Assembly (NCBI RefSeq): GCF_001042675.1
Contig: NZ_AP012333.1
Span: forward strand, 1,426,001 to 1,490,000
Length of the DNA stretch: 64,000 bases
DNA from: Parascardovia denticolens DSM 10105 = JCM 12538
GTDB taxonomy: Bacteria; Actinomycetota; Actinomycetes; Actinomycetales; Bifidobacteriaceae
Direction of reading: 5' to 3'
A model generated the notes under the pieces. It was given only the letters and a program-made list of their open reading frames with translations, was not told where the DNA came from and made no database searches. A program made the translations under genes and the position numbers. This document shows positions 25,656 to 35,700 of the stretch, piece after piece. Every line of letters starts with the position of its first letter. The stretch's first letter is position 1.

Positions 25656-27770
25656 ATGTCTGGTGAGAAAGCAAAAAAAAGCGCAGGTAAGGTCTTCACG
25701 CTGATTTTGGCCTACATCGTCTTCTGTCTGGCCGGCGGGATCGTCGTGTCCGGCTTCCTCCTGCCTGGGGCCCTGGCGACCTCCAAGGCGGCGAGCAAGG
25801 CCATCCCCTCCTTGTCCACGACGGAGAACATCGATTTCAACCTGTCCGACCTGCCGCAACAATCCCGCATGTACGCCTCGGACGGCAAGACCCTCATCGC
25901 CACTTTCTATGACCAGAACCGGATCAACGTGCCCCTGAGCAAGGTGTCCAGGTATATGCAGCAGGCCGTGGTCGCCAGTGAAGACCGCCGCTTCTTCCAG
26001 CACAACGGCGTGGACCCCCAGGGGGTCCTGCGCGCCTTCCTGCGGACTTACGTCTCCCGCGGAGATACCCAGGGCGGATCCACTCTGACCCAGCAGTACG
26101 TGAAGAACATGCTCATCAACCAGGCAGAGGATTCCAACGACCCCATCGAGGCTTACCACGCCAAGGAAGACACCATCGCCCGCAAGTTCCGCGAGATGCT
26201 CCTGGCCCTCCAGATCGAGAAGAAATATTCCAAGGCCGACATCCTGCAAGGCTACCTCAACATCGCCCAGTTCGGCCCCAACACCTTTGGGGTGGAGACG
26301 GCAGCCCAGCATTACTTCTCCAAGAGCGCTGCGGACCTGACCCCGGGTGAAGCGGCCACCATCGCGGCGGTCACCAAGAACCCCGCCCGCTTCGACCCCA
26401 CGGTGAACGTGAAGGACTCCCAGACCCAGCGCAACGTGGTCCTAGGCCTCATGGCCGACGTCAACTTCATCAGCAAGGACCAGGCGGCCAAAGAGAAGGC
26501 CATCCCCCTGGAGAAGGAGCTCAAGATCAAGGACGTGCAGGTGGGCTGTCAGGCGGCCGGTTCCGCCGCCTATTTCTGCGACTTCGTCGTCCGAAAGATC
26601 CTCAATTCCTCGACTTTCGGCAAGACCAGCGCCGACCGCAAGAAGCTCCTTTACGAAGGCGGCCTCACCATCACCACCACCATGGATGTCAACGCCACCA
26701 AGGCCGCATGGGAATCCGTCCGCCGGGTGATTCCCGAGAACGACCCGTCCGGCTTCGAGTCCGTCCTGGTGGCCATCCAACCGGGGACCGGCCATGTGCT
26801 GGCCCTGGCCCAGAACCGCACTTACGACGCCACCGCTCAGGCAGGGGCTACAGCCACCTCCATCAATTACGCCGTCGACCAAGCCGATGGCGGCGGGTCC
26901 GGCGTGCAGCCCGGCTCCACCTTCAAAGCGATCAACATGGTCTCCTGGCTCTCCAACGGACACACCGCCCTGGAACCCCTGCAGACTTCCACCGCCTACC
27001 CGACAGCCTCCTTCGCCTGCAACCTCACCCGGGGCGGTGTCTGGCAGGTGAAAAACGCCGAAGGGGGCACGGTCAATCCGGAAACCCCTTACCACGGCTT
27101 GATCATGTCCCACAACACCACCCAGGGGGCCATGGCCCAGAAGATCGGCCTGTGCGCCATCGCCAAATCCGCCATCTCCCTCGGGTACCACAACTCGCTG
27201 ATCTCCCAGAGCAATCTCTACAATCAGCTGGAAGCCCCTATGGTCATCGGCGCTTTGAACGCCTCCCCCCTGACCATGGCCAACGTCTACGCCACCATCG
27301 CGGCGAACGGCACCCATTGCGAACCCATCGCCATCACCAAGGTGGTCAAGAACGGCAAAGAGATGACCGTCCCCTCCGCCAACTGCAAGCAGGTGATCTC
27401 CAAGGAAGTGGCCCAGACCACGGCTTTCATCCTCAACAAGGACGTGACGGCCGGCATCGCCCGGTCCGCCCAGCTGAACAACAACCGTAAGACCTTCGCC
27501 AAGACCGGTACGGCCGAAAGCTACTACATGAACGCCGAGATCTTCACCAACGGGGTCTCCGCCTTCGCCACCATGGGCAACATGGAAGGCCTGACCACCT
27601 TCAACGGCCGCACCATCAACGGCCGCACCAAGGCTACCTGGTATGGCGACGACTGCGTACCCATCGTCCGCGACTTCGTCAACGACTATGTGAGCGCGGC
27701 CAAGATCCCTGACAATCCCGACTATGGAAAGGCCGATGAGGCCCTGATGGGCGGGACCTTCCTCCACTGA
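25656..27770 (+). CDS. Class A penicillin-binding protein
   Basis: A bifunctional peptidoglycan glycosyltransferase/transpeptidase of 704 residues. One N-terminal membrane helix (FTLILAYIVFCLAGGIVV) is followed by the GT51 domain with catalytic glutamate in ASEDRRFFQHNGVDP and QGGSTLTQQYVKN. The transpeptidase domain has the nucleophile in PGSTFK (SxxK), SHN (SxN) and KTGTAES. The C-terminus stops soon after the domain, with no PASTA repeats. TAAAAT lies 7 bases before the ATG together with AGGGA, so either a leaderless or a normal start is possible. It begins a stretch with cell-wall genes including murI. Confidence 0.96.
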   Translation: MSGEKAKKSAGKVFTLILAYIVFCLAGGIVVSGFLLPGALATSKAASKAIPSLSTTENIDFNLSDLPQQSRMYASDGKTLIATFYDQNRINVPLSKVSRYMQQAVVASEDRRFFQHNGVDPQGVLRAFLRTYVSRGDTQGGSTLTQQYVKNMLINQAEDSNDPIEAYHAKEDTIARKFREMLLALQIEKKYSKADILQGYLNIAQFGPNTFGVETAAQHYFSKSAADLTPGEAATIAAVTKNPARFDPTVNVKDSQTQRNVVLGLMADVNFISKDQAAKEKAIPLEKELKIKDVQVGCQAAGSAAYFCDFVVRKILNSSTFGKTSADRKKLLYEGGLTITTTMDVNATKAAWESVRRVIPENDPSGFESVLVAIQPGTGHVLALAQNRTYDATAQAGATATSINYAVDQADGGGSGVQPGSTFKAINMVSWLSNGHTALEPLQTSTAYPTASFACNLTRGGVWQVKNAEGGTVNPETPYHGLIMSHNTTQGAMAQKIGLCAIAKSAISLGYHNSLISQSNLYNQLEAPMVIGALNASPLTMANVYATIAANGTHCEPIAITKVVKNGKEMTVPSANCKQVISKEVAQTTAFILNKDVTAGIARSAQLNNNRKTFAKTGTAESYYMNAEIFTNGVSAFATMGNMEGLTTFNGRTINGRTKATWYGDDCVPIVRDFVNDYVSAAKIPDNPDYGKADEALMGGTFLH

Positions 27771-27975
27771 TCGGACGAGGGCAAACTGTGGCGCCTATCG
27801 GACCTGTAAGGATTAAGCTGGATTGAGCCGATTGCGATGGATTAAGCTGGATTATGGATTAAGCCGGGCTTCGCTGAGCGGATTCGGCTGGCAACTGGCA
27901 AGGATGGACAGACTGAAATAGATTCATGGGGAAAAACGGATTCATTGGAAACGATGGAAGCTGGTTGAAAGACAA

Positions 27976-28863
27976 ATGACGACACTGGGTGTGATCGACG
28001 TCGGCGGAGGGTTTCGGGCCATTTTCGCGGCCGGGGTCCTGGACGCCTGCATGAAGGCTGATATCCACTTCGACCGTTGCTACGGCGTCTCCGCCGGCAG
28101 CGCCGACTTGGTGGGCTACATGGCCGGGCAATACCGCAGGACTTTGCGCTTCTACACGGAGTATTCCTTCCGCCCCCGCTACGCCAGCATGCACAACATG
28201 ATCCATAACCGGGATTACATCAACTTGGACTACATCTACGGCGACCTGTCCAAGCACGACGGCGAGTATCCCCTGGATTACCCAGCCTTCCGGGACAACC
28301 CCGCCAGCCTGACCGTCGTCGCCTGCGACGCCAACACCGGTCAGCCAAAGTATTTCACCAAAGATGACATCAGCCAGGACCAGTACGACGTCTTCAAGGC
28401 TTCCTCCTGCGTCCCCGCCGCCAACTCCCCCTATGTGATCGATGGAGTCCCCTATTTCGACGGCGGCATCGCCGATCCCATCCCCGTACAGAAGGCCATC
28501 GATGACGGCTGCGACAAAGTGGTGATCATCCTGACCAGGCAGAAGGACATCCCCCGCCAGGCCTCCCATGACCGTTTGCCGGGGAAGCTCCTGGAACGCA
28601 AATACCCGGCCGCGGCGGAGAGGATCCTCAACCGCTACCAGACCTACAACGACGAGATCGACCTGGCCAAGGAGTACGAAGCCCAGGGGAAGGCGGTCAT
28701 CATCGCCCCCGAGGACCTCCACGGCTTGGACACCCTGAAAAAGACCAGGCAAGGTCTCTTGGACATGTATCAGGAAGGCTTCGATCAAGTCGGGAAGATC
28801 AAGGAGTTCTTAGGCCTTGCGGCCTCCGGGACCGAACCCGAGGGGCGGGACCAAGATCGATGA
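27976..28863 (+). CDS. Patatin-like phospholipase (YjjU/RssA type)
   Basis: A 295-residue serine hydrolase of the patatin family. The oxyanion glycine run is DVGGGFRA near the N-terminus, the nucleophile is in GVSAGSA (GxSxG, about residue 41), and the partner aspartate is in FDGGIADP. The C-terminal domain is of the bacterial YjjU type. Lipid substrate and role are unknown. Its last codon overlaps the first codon of murI by four bases (ATGA), so the two are cotranslated. The 200-base stretch before it has imperfect direct repeats (GGATTAAGCTGG) and no gene. Confidence 0.9.
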   Translation: MTTLGVIDVGGGFRAIFAAGVLDACMKADIHFDRCYGVSAGSADLVGYMAGQYRRTLRFYTEYSFRPRYASMHNMIHNRDYINLDYIYGDLSKHDGEYPLDYPAFRDNPASLTVVACDANTGQPKYFTKDDISQDQYDVFKASSCVPAANSPYVIDGVPYFDGGIADPIPVQKAIDDGCDKVVIILTRQKDIPRQASHDRLPGKLLERKYPAAAERILNRYQTYNDEIDLAKEYEAQGKAVIIAPEDLHGLDTLKKTRQGLLDMYQEGFDQVGKIKEFLGLAASGTEPEGRDQDR

Positions 28864-29708
28864 GCGGGAAAGCAGGCGATTCCGGTATGGAACAAGAGCA
28901 AGGGAAGGGCCCATCCGCAGCGTCATCGACCCCGATCGGCGTCTTCGACTCGGGCATGGGGGGCATCTCTGTGGTCCGGCAGCTACGGCGAGACATGCCC
29001 GACCAAGACATCATCTTCTTCGGAGACAGCGCCAACGCCCCCTACGGGACCCGGCCGATCAACGAAGTGACCGACCTCAGTTTCGCCGTGGCCGACCGCC
29101 TGGTAAAGCAAGGGGTCAAGGCCATCGTCATCGCCTGCAACACGGCCACCTCCGCCTGCGCTCCCCTGCTGCGCAGGCATTATGACATCCCCATCATCGG
29201 CATGGAGCCGGCCCTGAAAGTGGCCATCGACCGCGGGCAAGGCAAGAGCCAGCATGTCCTGGTGACGGCCACCAAACTGACTTTGGAGGGGAGGAAGTTC
29301 GCCGCCCTCATGGACCGGGAGCGGGGCAACAACATCATCGAGACTCAACCCTGCCCTGACTTGGTGACCCTGGTCGAAGCCGACGACTTAGGCGACCGGG
29401 AGCTCGTCCTGAGCACCATCGAACGCTATCTGCGGCCTTTCGACTTGGATTCCCTGGACTCCATCGTCCTCGGTTGCACGCATTTCGTCTTCTATCGCCG
29501 CTATTTCCGCGAAATCCTGCCTGATTATGCGGCCATCATCGACGGCAACCAAGGGACCTCCCGCCATGTCCAGGAGGTCTTGGGCTACCAGGGGAAGTCG
29601 GCGGAGCGGGCCGCCGGAAAAGGGACCGTCATCCTGCAGAATTCCAAGACGGACCCCCAAACGGCCGCCCTCATGCAAGCCCTGTTGACGGAGGACCTGC
29701 CCAGCTGA
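28860..29708 (+). CDS. murI: Glutamate racemase
   Basis: Makes D-glutamate for peptidoglycan. The 282 residues include IGVFDSGMGGISVV near residue 21, GDSANAPYG, the first catalytic cysteine in VIACNTATS, the second in LGCTHF, and GMEPALK. The first 20 residues before the family N-terminus are hydrophilic and may be shorter if an internal start is used. It overlaps the patatin gene by four bases. About 94 bases without features separate it from the convergent DUF488 gene. Confidence 0.96.
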   Translation: MSGKAGDSGMEQEQGKGPSAASSTPIGVFDSGMGGISVVRQLRRDMPDQDIIFFGDSANAPYGTRPINEVTDLSFAVADRLVKQGVKAIVIACNTATSACAPLLRRHYDIPIIGMEPALKVAIDRGQGKSQHVLVTATKLTLEGRKFAALMDRERGNNIIETQPCPDLVTLVEADDLGDRELVLSTIERYLRPFDLDSLDSIVLGCTHFVFYRRYFREILPDYAAIIDGNQGTSRHVQEVLGYQGKSAERAAGKGTVILQNSKTDPQTAALMQALLTEDLPS

Positions 29709-29802
29709 CGACCGGCTGGCTCACCGCATACCTTCACTGGTCTCAGCAGCTCGAGCTTACGCCCGCCTTTCAGCTTCTCCGGCTGGCTGCAGCCTCTCCT
29801 AC

Positions 29803-30174
29803 CTACTCCAATTTCTCCCGCAGATAGGCCTTCAAGACTTGGGCGTGGTTGATCTGCGGGTCCTTCGCCCCATAAACCAAGGTGACCCGGCCAGCCCCCT
29901 CCTGTTCGGCCTCATGAATCCGCGCGCAAAGGTCGTCCACAGCCTGAGGGTTCTGATCCAACTCGGCCCGGTAGGAAGCGGCGAACTGTTCGAACGTGGC
30001 GGGATTGTGATTCCATGCCTTCCGAAGATCAGGGCTGGGGGCAGTGCTTTTCGACCATAAATCGATGGCCGCCCGCTCTTTGGACACCCCTCGCGGCCAA
30101 AGACGGTCCACAAGGATCCTGTACCCATCCGACCCATCCGCCGGTTCATACACCCGTTTCACTTCGATTTCCAT
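29803..30174 (-). CDS. DUF488 family protein
   Basis: A 123-residue DUF488 protein with the family's motifs VDRLWPRGVSKERA, KSTAPSPDLRKAWNH and VTLVYGAKDPQINHAQVL. The biochemical function of the family is not established. AAGGAGGG precedes the ATG and a perfect TATAAT lies on the minus strand at 30225-30220, so it is expressed from its own promoter. Confidence 0.92.
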   Translation of the reverse strand: MEIEVKRVYEPADGSDGYRILVDRLWPRGVSKERAAIDLWSKSTAPSPDLRKAWNHNPATFEQFAASYRAELDQNPQAVDDLCARIHEAEQEGAGRVTLVYGAKDPQINHAQVLKAYLREKLE

Positions 30175-30285
30175 GATGCCGCCCTCCTTGGTCTTAATCA
30201 GGAATCATCATCCCTTCCCATTATAATCACTGAATCATATTCACCCTCCTTCCAACCGGGTAGGCCGGCTCAGAATCCTCGTTAT

Positions 30286-30299
30286 CGTTACTAGTAGCG
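30286..30299. promoter_or_regulatory. Near-perfect palindrome, possible LacI-type operator
   Basis: CGTTACTAGTAGCG is symmetric at 12 of 14 positions around ACTAGT. It lies between the divergent DUF488 gene and the sugar transporter. The shape fits LacI-family operators, but no LacI gene is in the window. Confidence 0.35.
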
Positions 30300-30431
30300 T
30301 ATTTACCAAACTCAGTAATGAACCGGTCGGGCGAACGCAGGACAGGGGATGGCCGGGAAGTAACGACACTCGTGTATTCTGGTCTTTGTTCATTGTGCCA
30401 GCGTAGCTTCAATGAATCTGAAGGAGTAAAA

Positions 30432-31961
30432 ATGACCCAGAAAAATGAAAAAAAGCTAGCCAGTCCGAAAATCATCTGGCTTTTCGCGATCGGCCAGCTC
30501 GGTTGGGCGATTCTATCGGGCATCGTGTCGAATTGGCTCGTCTACTATTACCAGCCCAGCCCCAAAATGCGCAACAGCGGCATGACCCTTTTCGTCACCC
30601 AAGGAGCCCTCTTCGCCGGCATCACCCTGCTGGGACTGATCGCCGCATCCGGCCGCCTGATCGACGCCTTCCTCGACCCCTGGATCGGCTCCAAGTCCGA
30701 CTCCTGCAAACATCCCCTGGGTCGGCGCATGCCTTTCATGCGGTACGCAGCCATCCCCTTCGGCATCATACCCTAGTCTTCGTCTCCCCGGTCAACCACG
30801 TGTCGACCGTCAACAACGTGATCCTCTTCATCCTGGTCCTGGCCTTCTACTTCTGCATGACCTGCTACTGCACGCCTTTCAACGCCTTGATCCCTGAGCT
30901 GGGCCGCACCCAGGAGCTGAGGGTCAACGTGTCCGCCACCATCTCCATCACCTTCTTCTTCGGCACCGCCTTCGCCTACCTGGTCCCCAACATCGCCGGA
31001 CTCTTCGAAAAGGCCGTGGGCGTGCCCAACAGTTTCCGCATCGCCATCGGCCTTCTCTCGGTGATCGCCATCGTCTGCATGCTGATCCCCACCTTCACCA
31101 TCAAGGAAGAGGAGTACGCGGAAACCACCCCCCTCCACCTCCAGGATGGGTGAAAGCCTGTCCAAGACCTTCAAAAACAAGAACTTCCAAGTCTTCATCG
31201 GCTCCGACATCCTTTATTGGATCGCCTTGACCGTCTTCCAGACCGGCATGCCCTATTATGTGACCGTCCTCATGGGATTCGACACCGGCAAGACCTCCAT
31301 CTTCTTCGTCGGCATGACCATCCTCTCTCTCTGCTTCTACGCCCCTGTGAACATCCTGGCCAAGAAGATAGGGAAGAAGAAGCTGGTCGCCTTCGCTTTC
31401 TTTTTCTTCTGCCTGGCCTTCTTCGCCACCGCCTTCTCCGGGACCCTGGGCATCCCCAGCATGGTTTGGGCCGTGGTTCTGGCGGTCCTGGCCTCCATCC
31501 CCATGGCCATCCTGGGCATCCTGCCGCAGGCTGTCCTGGCCGACATCGCCGAGGCCGACTCCATCACCAGCGACGAGAACCGCAGCGGCATGTTTTATGC
31601 GGCTCGCACTTTCAGCATGAAGCTGGGCCAATCCCTGGCCATGATCATCTTCACCTCCGTGGCCTTGATCGGGACCAAGGGCTTCGGCTACCGCGCCACC
31701 GCCATCGTGGCCACCGTCCTCTGCCTGATCGGCGGCCTGATTTTCCTGGCCTATCGCGAGAACCGGGTGCTGGGCGTCATCGGCTCGCATGGCGGGGACG
31801 GGCAGCTTCAGACGGTCGCTGGGATGGATGCGGTCGAAGTCACCCAGGCGACTGAAATCGCTGAGATGACTGAGGCACAGGCTGGGGCTGGCCATGTGGT
31901 TGAGGCTCAGGCTCAGACTCAGGCTGATCATGGGGCTCAGGCCGGCCAAATGGCTGAATAG
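30432..31961 (+). pseudogene. GPH-family sugar:cation symporter, two frameshifts
   Basis: Three consecutive frames together encode a 509-residue glycoside-pentoside-hexuronide:cation symporter. Frame 1 has the family N-terminus (LSGIVSNWLVYYY, GRLIDAFLDPWIGSKSD, the conserved Asp motif) and LGRRMPFM; frame 2 has FYFCMTCYCTPFNALIPELG; frame 3 begins near ESLSKTFKNKNF. The first break is one C missing in CCC at 30771-30773, the second one G too many in GGG at 31148-31150; correcting both gives IIPLVFV and HLQDGESLSK. Homopolymer slips in otherwise well-kept sequence point to assembly error more than decay. The last 50 residues are a low-complexity Ala/Gln/Glu tail. GAAGGAG precedes the ATG. The sugar is unknown. 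Confidence 0.85.
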
Positions 31962-32011
31962 ATGGACATCAGACCCCACAAAGTCTGAAGACCCAATAAG
32001 GTGTGAATAGA

Positions 32012-32046
32012 AATGGCGCCGATTCCTCGATTCGGCGCCATTTTTT
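32012..32046 (+). terminator. Intrinsic terminator after sugar transporter
   Basis: AATGGCGCCGA and TCGGCGCCATT form an 11-bp perfect stem with an 8-base loop, followed by TTTTTT. Confidence 0.93.
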
Positions 32047-32250
32047 GATCCTTTTGAATGGGTTGGGCGGATGAGGGGGTGGGTTTGATGGATGGGAGGG
32101 TTGGTTGGGTTTTAATTTGGGCTAACCGGGTTGGGATTAATTGGATTTTCAACATGGTTTCGATTGGTTTTGGTTGTTATTGATTGGAAATTTGGATTTT
32201 GAGTGGGATTTTTGATTGGGATTGAGGTTATTTTGGCCCCCAGCCCAGTC
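32047..32250. other. Gene-free, strand-asymmetric G/T-rich stretch
   Basis: About 200 bases in which the plus strand is mostly G and T (GGTT, GATT and TGGG words recur), with few C. No coding signal is seen. It is the first part of a 750-base gene-free interval between the transporter and ileS. Confidence 0.7.
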
Positions 32251-32329
32251 GGCGTATACGAAACGAGGTTACAAAATAAGACCCTTGCAAATGGCGGCCT
32301 GTTTTTTGTAACCTCGTTTCGTATATGCC
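32251..32329. repeat. Long inverted repeat between convergent genes (copy 2)
   Basis: Left arm 32251-32276 and right arm 32304-32329 match at 25 of 26 positions. Both contain GTATACGAAA (GTATATGAAA-type on one side) and GAGGTTACA, as in the palindrome at 8047-8125, while the loop sequence differs. It again lies between convergent transcription units. Confidence 0.85.
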
Positions 32330-32334
32330 CACAT

Positions 32335-32425
32335 GGATGGGTGATGCCTGGCACAAATGGTGTCTGGTATGGGTGATGCCTGGCATAGGTGAAGCCTGGC
32401 ACAAATGGTGTCTGGCATGAGGGGA
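32335..32425. repeat. Degenerate tandem repeats
   Basis: Units of the form GGTGATGCCTGGCA and AAATGGTGTCTGGCAT alternate about five times. The minus strand stays open for 76 codons in places, but the sequence is repetitive and no ribosome site is seen, so it is probably non-coding. Confidence 0.7.
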
Positions 32426-32472
32426 AGAATATGGACATGCCCGGCCATTGCCGGGCATTGTCAGATATGGAT

Positions 32473-32502
32473 GGAGGCCATGGCGATGTCGCCATGGCCT
32501 CC
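32473..32502. repeat. Perfect 14-bp inverted repeat
   Basis: GGAGGCCATGGCGA and TCGCCATGGCCTCC flank a two-base centre. It is a strong hairpin 216 bases beyond the ileS stop, without a clear T-run. The bases from 32503 to 32718 contain recurring GACCTGTAAG, AAGGACTCAT and CTTCAGGC words and no gene. Confidence 0.8.
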
Positions 32503-32718
32503 GTTCCTTCTCAAATTGCAGGTTTCAAGACCTGTAAGACCTTTAGACCTGTAAGCCTTTAAAACCTGCAACCTTTTGGTCTTTCCAACCATAAGGACTC
32601 ATAAGGACTCAAGCGCTTTCAGATCTTGGCCTCTTTCCTTTTCAGACCTTCAGGCCACCAGACCCTTAGGCCATCAAGCATTACCCCATCAGACTTTTAT
32701 GCCTTCAGGTTTCAGCCT

Positions 32719-35700
32719 TCAGGCCTTGGTAACCTGAGCGCTCACACTGGCACCGGCGGCCGCAAATCGGACCTCCAAACTGGTAGCCAAAGTCTCCGAG
32801 CAAATCAAATCCTTGAACTGGTCCACCTGAGCCTGATGCTCCTGAGGAACCAGCAAGGTCAGGGAAATACGGTCGGAGATGTTGAGACCGGCCTCCTTAC
32901 GGGCGTCCTGAACCACGCGGATGGTATCGCGAGCGTAGCCTTCGGCGACCAGATCGTCGGTCAGGGCCGTATCCAGGAGGACGAAGCCGCCGGTCGGCAA
33001 AGCCGAGGAAACATAAGAGCCGCCGGCACTACCAGCGGCCCCGGTAGCCCCGGCAGCGGCCTCTTCCACCCGGCTGTCGAGCTCATACTCCCCCTCTTGC
33101 AGGACCAGGTCGCCGGTCGGGGTCTCCACGAACACGGTCCCTTCCGCATCCTGATGCCAGGCACCGGTCTTGGAGGCCTTGATGGCGAACTGCACCTGCT
33201 TGCCCAGACGAGGGCCGGCGGCGCGGGCGTTCACCTTCAGCTCGTTGATCAGGCGCAGGCCATGCTTGCCGGCGTCATCCACGGTGGTGAACTCCACGGC
33301 CTTCACATTGAGCTCGGACTTGAGCAGACCCTCATAAGGCTGCACGGCGGCGACATCATTCACCACGGTCAGCTGGGACAAAGGCTGACGGACGCGAATC
33401 TTCTGAGCCTTGCGCAAAGACAGGGTGGAGGAAACGACTTCGCGGACCTTCTCCATGGCCGCCACCAGCTTGTCATCAGCCAGCAGGACCGCCCCCAGCT
33501 CGGTGTCAGCCGTCTGGGCGCAACCGTCCTCAGTCAGGAAGGGCCAATCAGCCAGGTGAACGGACTCGCCGCCGGTCAAGCCGCGCCACATGGTCTCCGT
33601 CTCCATGGGAGCCAGAGGAGCCATGACCCGGCTCAGCACTTCCAAAGCCGTGTAAAGGGTGTTGAAGGCGTTTGGATCCTCATCCCAGAAGCGGTCGCGG
33701 GAGTTGCGGACGTACCAGTTGGTCAGCATGTCGATGTAGTCGGACACGGCTTCGCAAGCGTCGGAGATGGCGAAGGCGTCCAAGGAAGTCTCCACATCCT
33801 TGACCAGCTTGCGGGTGCGGGCCAGCAGGTAACGGTCCATCTGGGGCAGGCCTTTGACCTCGGCGGGCTTCACTTGCCGGGCCGCATAGCCCTGGCCCTG
33901 GTTGGCGGCGTTGGCGTAGAGGGTGAAGAAATAATAGGTGGACCACAAAGGCAGCATGATCTGACGGACCGTGTCGCGGATCCCGTCGGCGGTCACGACC
34001 AGGTTGCCCCCACGCAGGATGGGCGAGCTCATGAGAAACCAGCGCATGGCGTCGGACCCGTACTTGTTGAAGACCCCGTTCACATCCGGATAGTTGCGCA
34101 GGTGCTTGCTCATCTTCTGCCCGTCGTTGCCAAGGACGATGCCGTGGCAGATGACGTTCTTGAAAGCGGCCGAGTCGAAGAGGGCCGAAGCCATGACGTG
34201 CAGGGTGTAGAACCAGCCGCGGGTCTGGCCAATGTACTCCACCACATAGTCGCCGGGGAAATGCTGCTCGAAGTATTCCTTGTTCTCGAAAGGATAATGG
34301 AACTGGGCGAAAGGCATGGAGCCGGACTCGAACCAGCAGTCCAGCACGTCGGGGATACGGCGCATGGTGGATTTGCCGGTCGGATCGTCGGGGTTCGGTC
34401 GGGTCAGCTCATCGATCCAGGGCCGATGCAGATTGACTTCGCCCTTGTCATCAGTGGGATAACGGCCAAAATCAGCCTTGAGCTCGTCCAAGGACCCATA
34501 GACGTCCACCCGAGGATGGGCGGGGTCATCGGAGACCCAGACCGGGATAGGAGAACCCCAGTAACGGTTGCGGGAGATGGACCAATCGCGGGCGTTGGAC
34601 AGCCACTTGCCGAACTGTCCGTCTTTGACGTTCTCCGGAATCCAGTTGATCTCCTGATTATGCTTGAGCAGGCGGTCCTTGATCTTGGTCACGGACACGA
34701 ACCAGCTGGATACCGGCTTGTAGATGAGCGGGGTGCCGCAACGCCAGCAATGAGGATAGCTGTGCACATAAGACTTATCCCGGACCAGGAAGCCTCGCTG
34801 ATCTTCAGGCACGGAAGCCATGACCCCGGTCTGGTTGCGCAGGTCGCGGACAATCCGGCTGTTGGCGTCAAAGACCATAGTCCCCTGATATTCAGGGATC
34901 AGGGAGGTGAAACGGCAGCCTTCATCCAGGTAATCCACGGTCCGAATCTGGTGCTTGTTGAGGGTGTTGATATCATCCTCGCCGTAAACGGCCTGATGGA
35001 CCAGACCGGTGCCTTCCGTCGTGTCCACGTAATCGGCCGTATAAATGGTGAAGGCGTTGGGGTCCTCGGAGGCCTTGCCATCAGGACTGGTCAGGGAGCC
35101 GTCCAGGAAATAAGGGAGGACGGGCCAGTAACGGCGACCTTCCAGGTCAGAGCCTTTGAGGGTGCGCAGGACCTGATAGTCCTCCCCTAGCTCCTTGGCG
35201 AAATCACCCAGCAAAGCGGTGGCGAAGTACATCTTCTTCCCGGCGAAAGGACCATTGACGGGCTGGACCAGGGAGTAGTCGATGTCAGGACCGACCACGA
35301 TGGCCATGTTACCGGGAACAGTCCAAGGGGTGGTGGTCCAGAAGACGGCGTAGGCGTCTTCATCCCGCATCTTCACGGCCACGGCCACGGACAGGTCCTG
35401 CCGATCCTGGTAGACGTCGGCGTCCATACGGAGCTCATGATTGCTCAGAGGGGTCTCGTCCTTGGGGCAGTAAGGCAGGACCCGATAGCCCTGATAGGCC
35501 AGGCCCTTCTGGTAAAGCTGCTTGAAAGCCCAGATCACCGACTCCATGTAAGTGGTGTTGAGGGTCTTGTAGCCGTTCTCGAAGTCGACCCACCGGCCCT
35601 GACGGTGAACGTATTCCTTCCACTCATTGGTGTACTTGAGCACGGACGTGCGGCAGGCGGCGTTGAAGGCGGCCAGACCCATCTCGTCGATCTGGCTCTT

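Noticed and set aside
32228-32495. Open minus-strand frames in the interval before ileS
   Set aside because: They consist of translated tandem repeats (RHHLCQASP units) without start signals; treated as repeats.
32626-35190. 854-codon plus-strand ORF opposite ileS
   Set aside because: It lies wholly antisense to ileS, with repetitive His/Gly-rich composition typical of antisense frames in high-GC genes.
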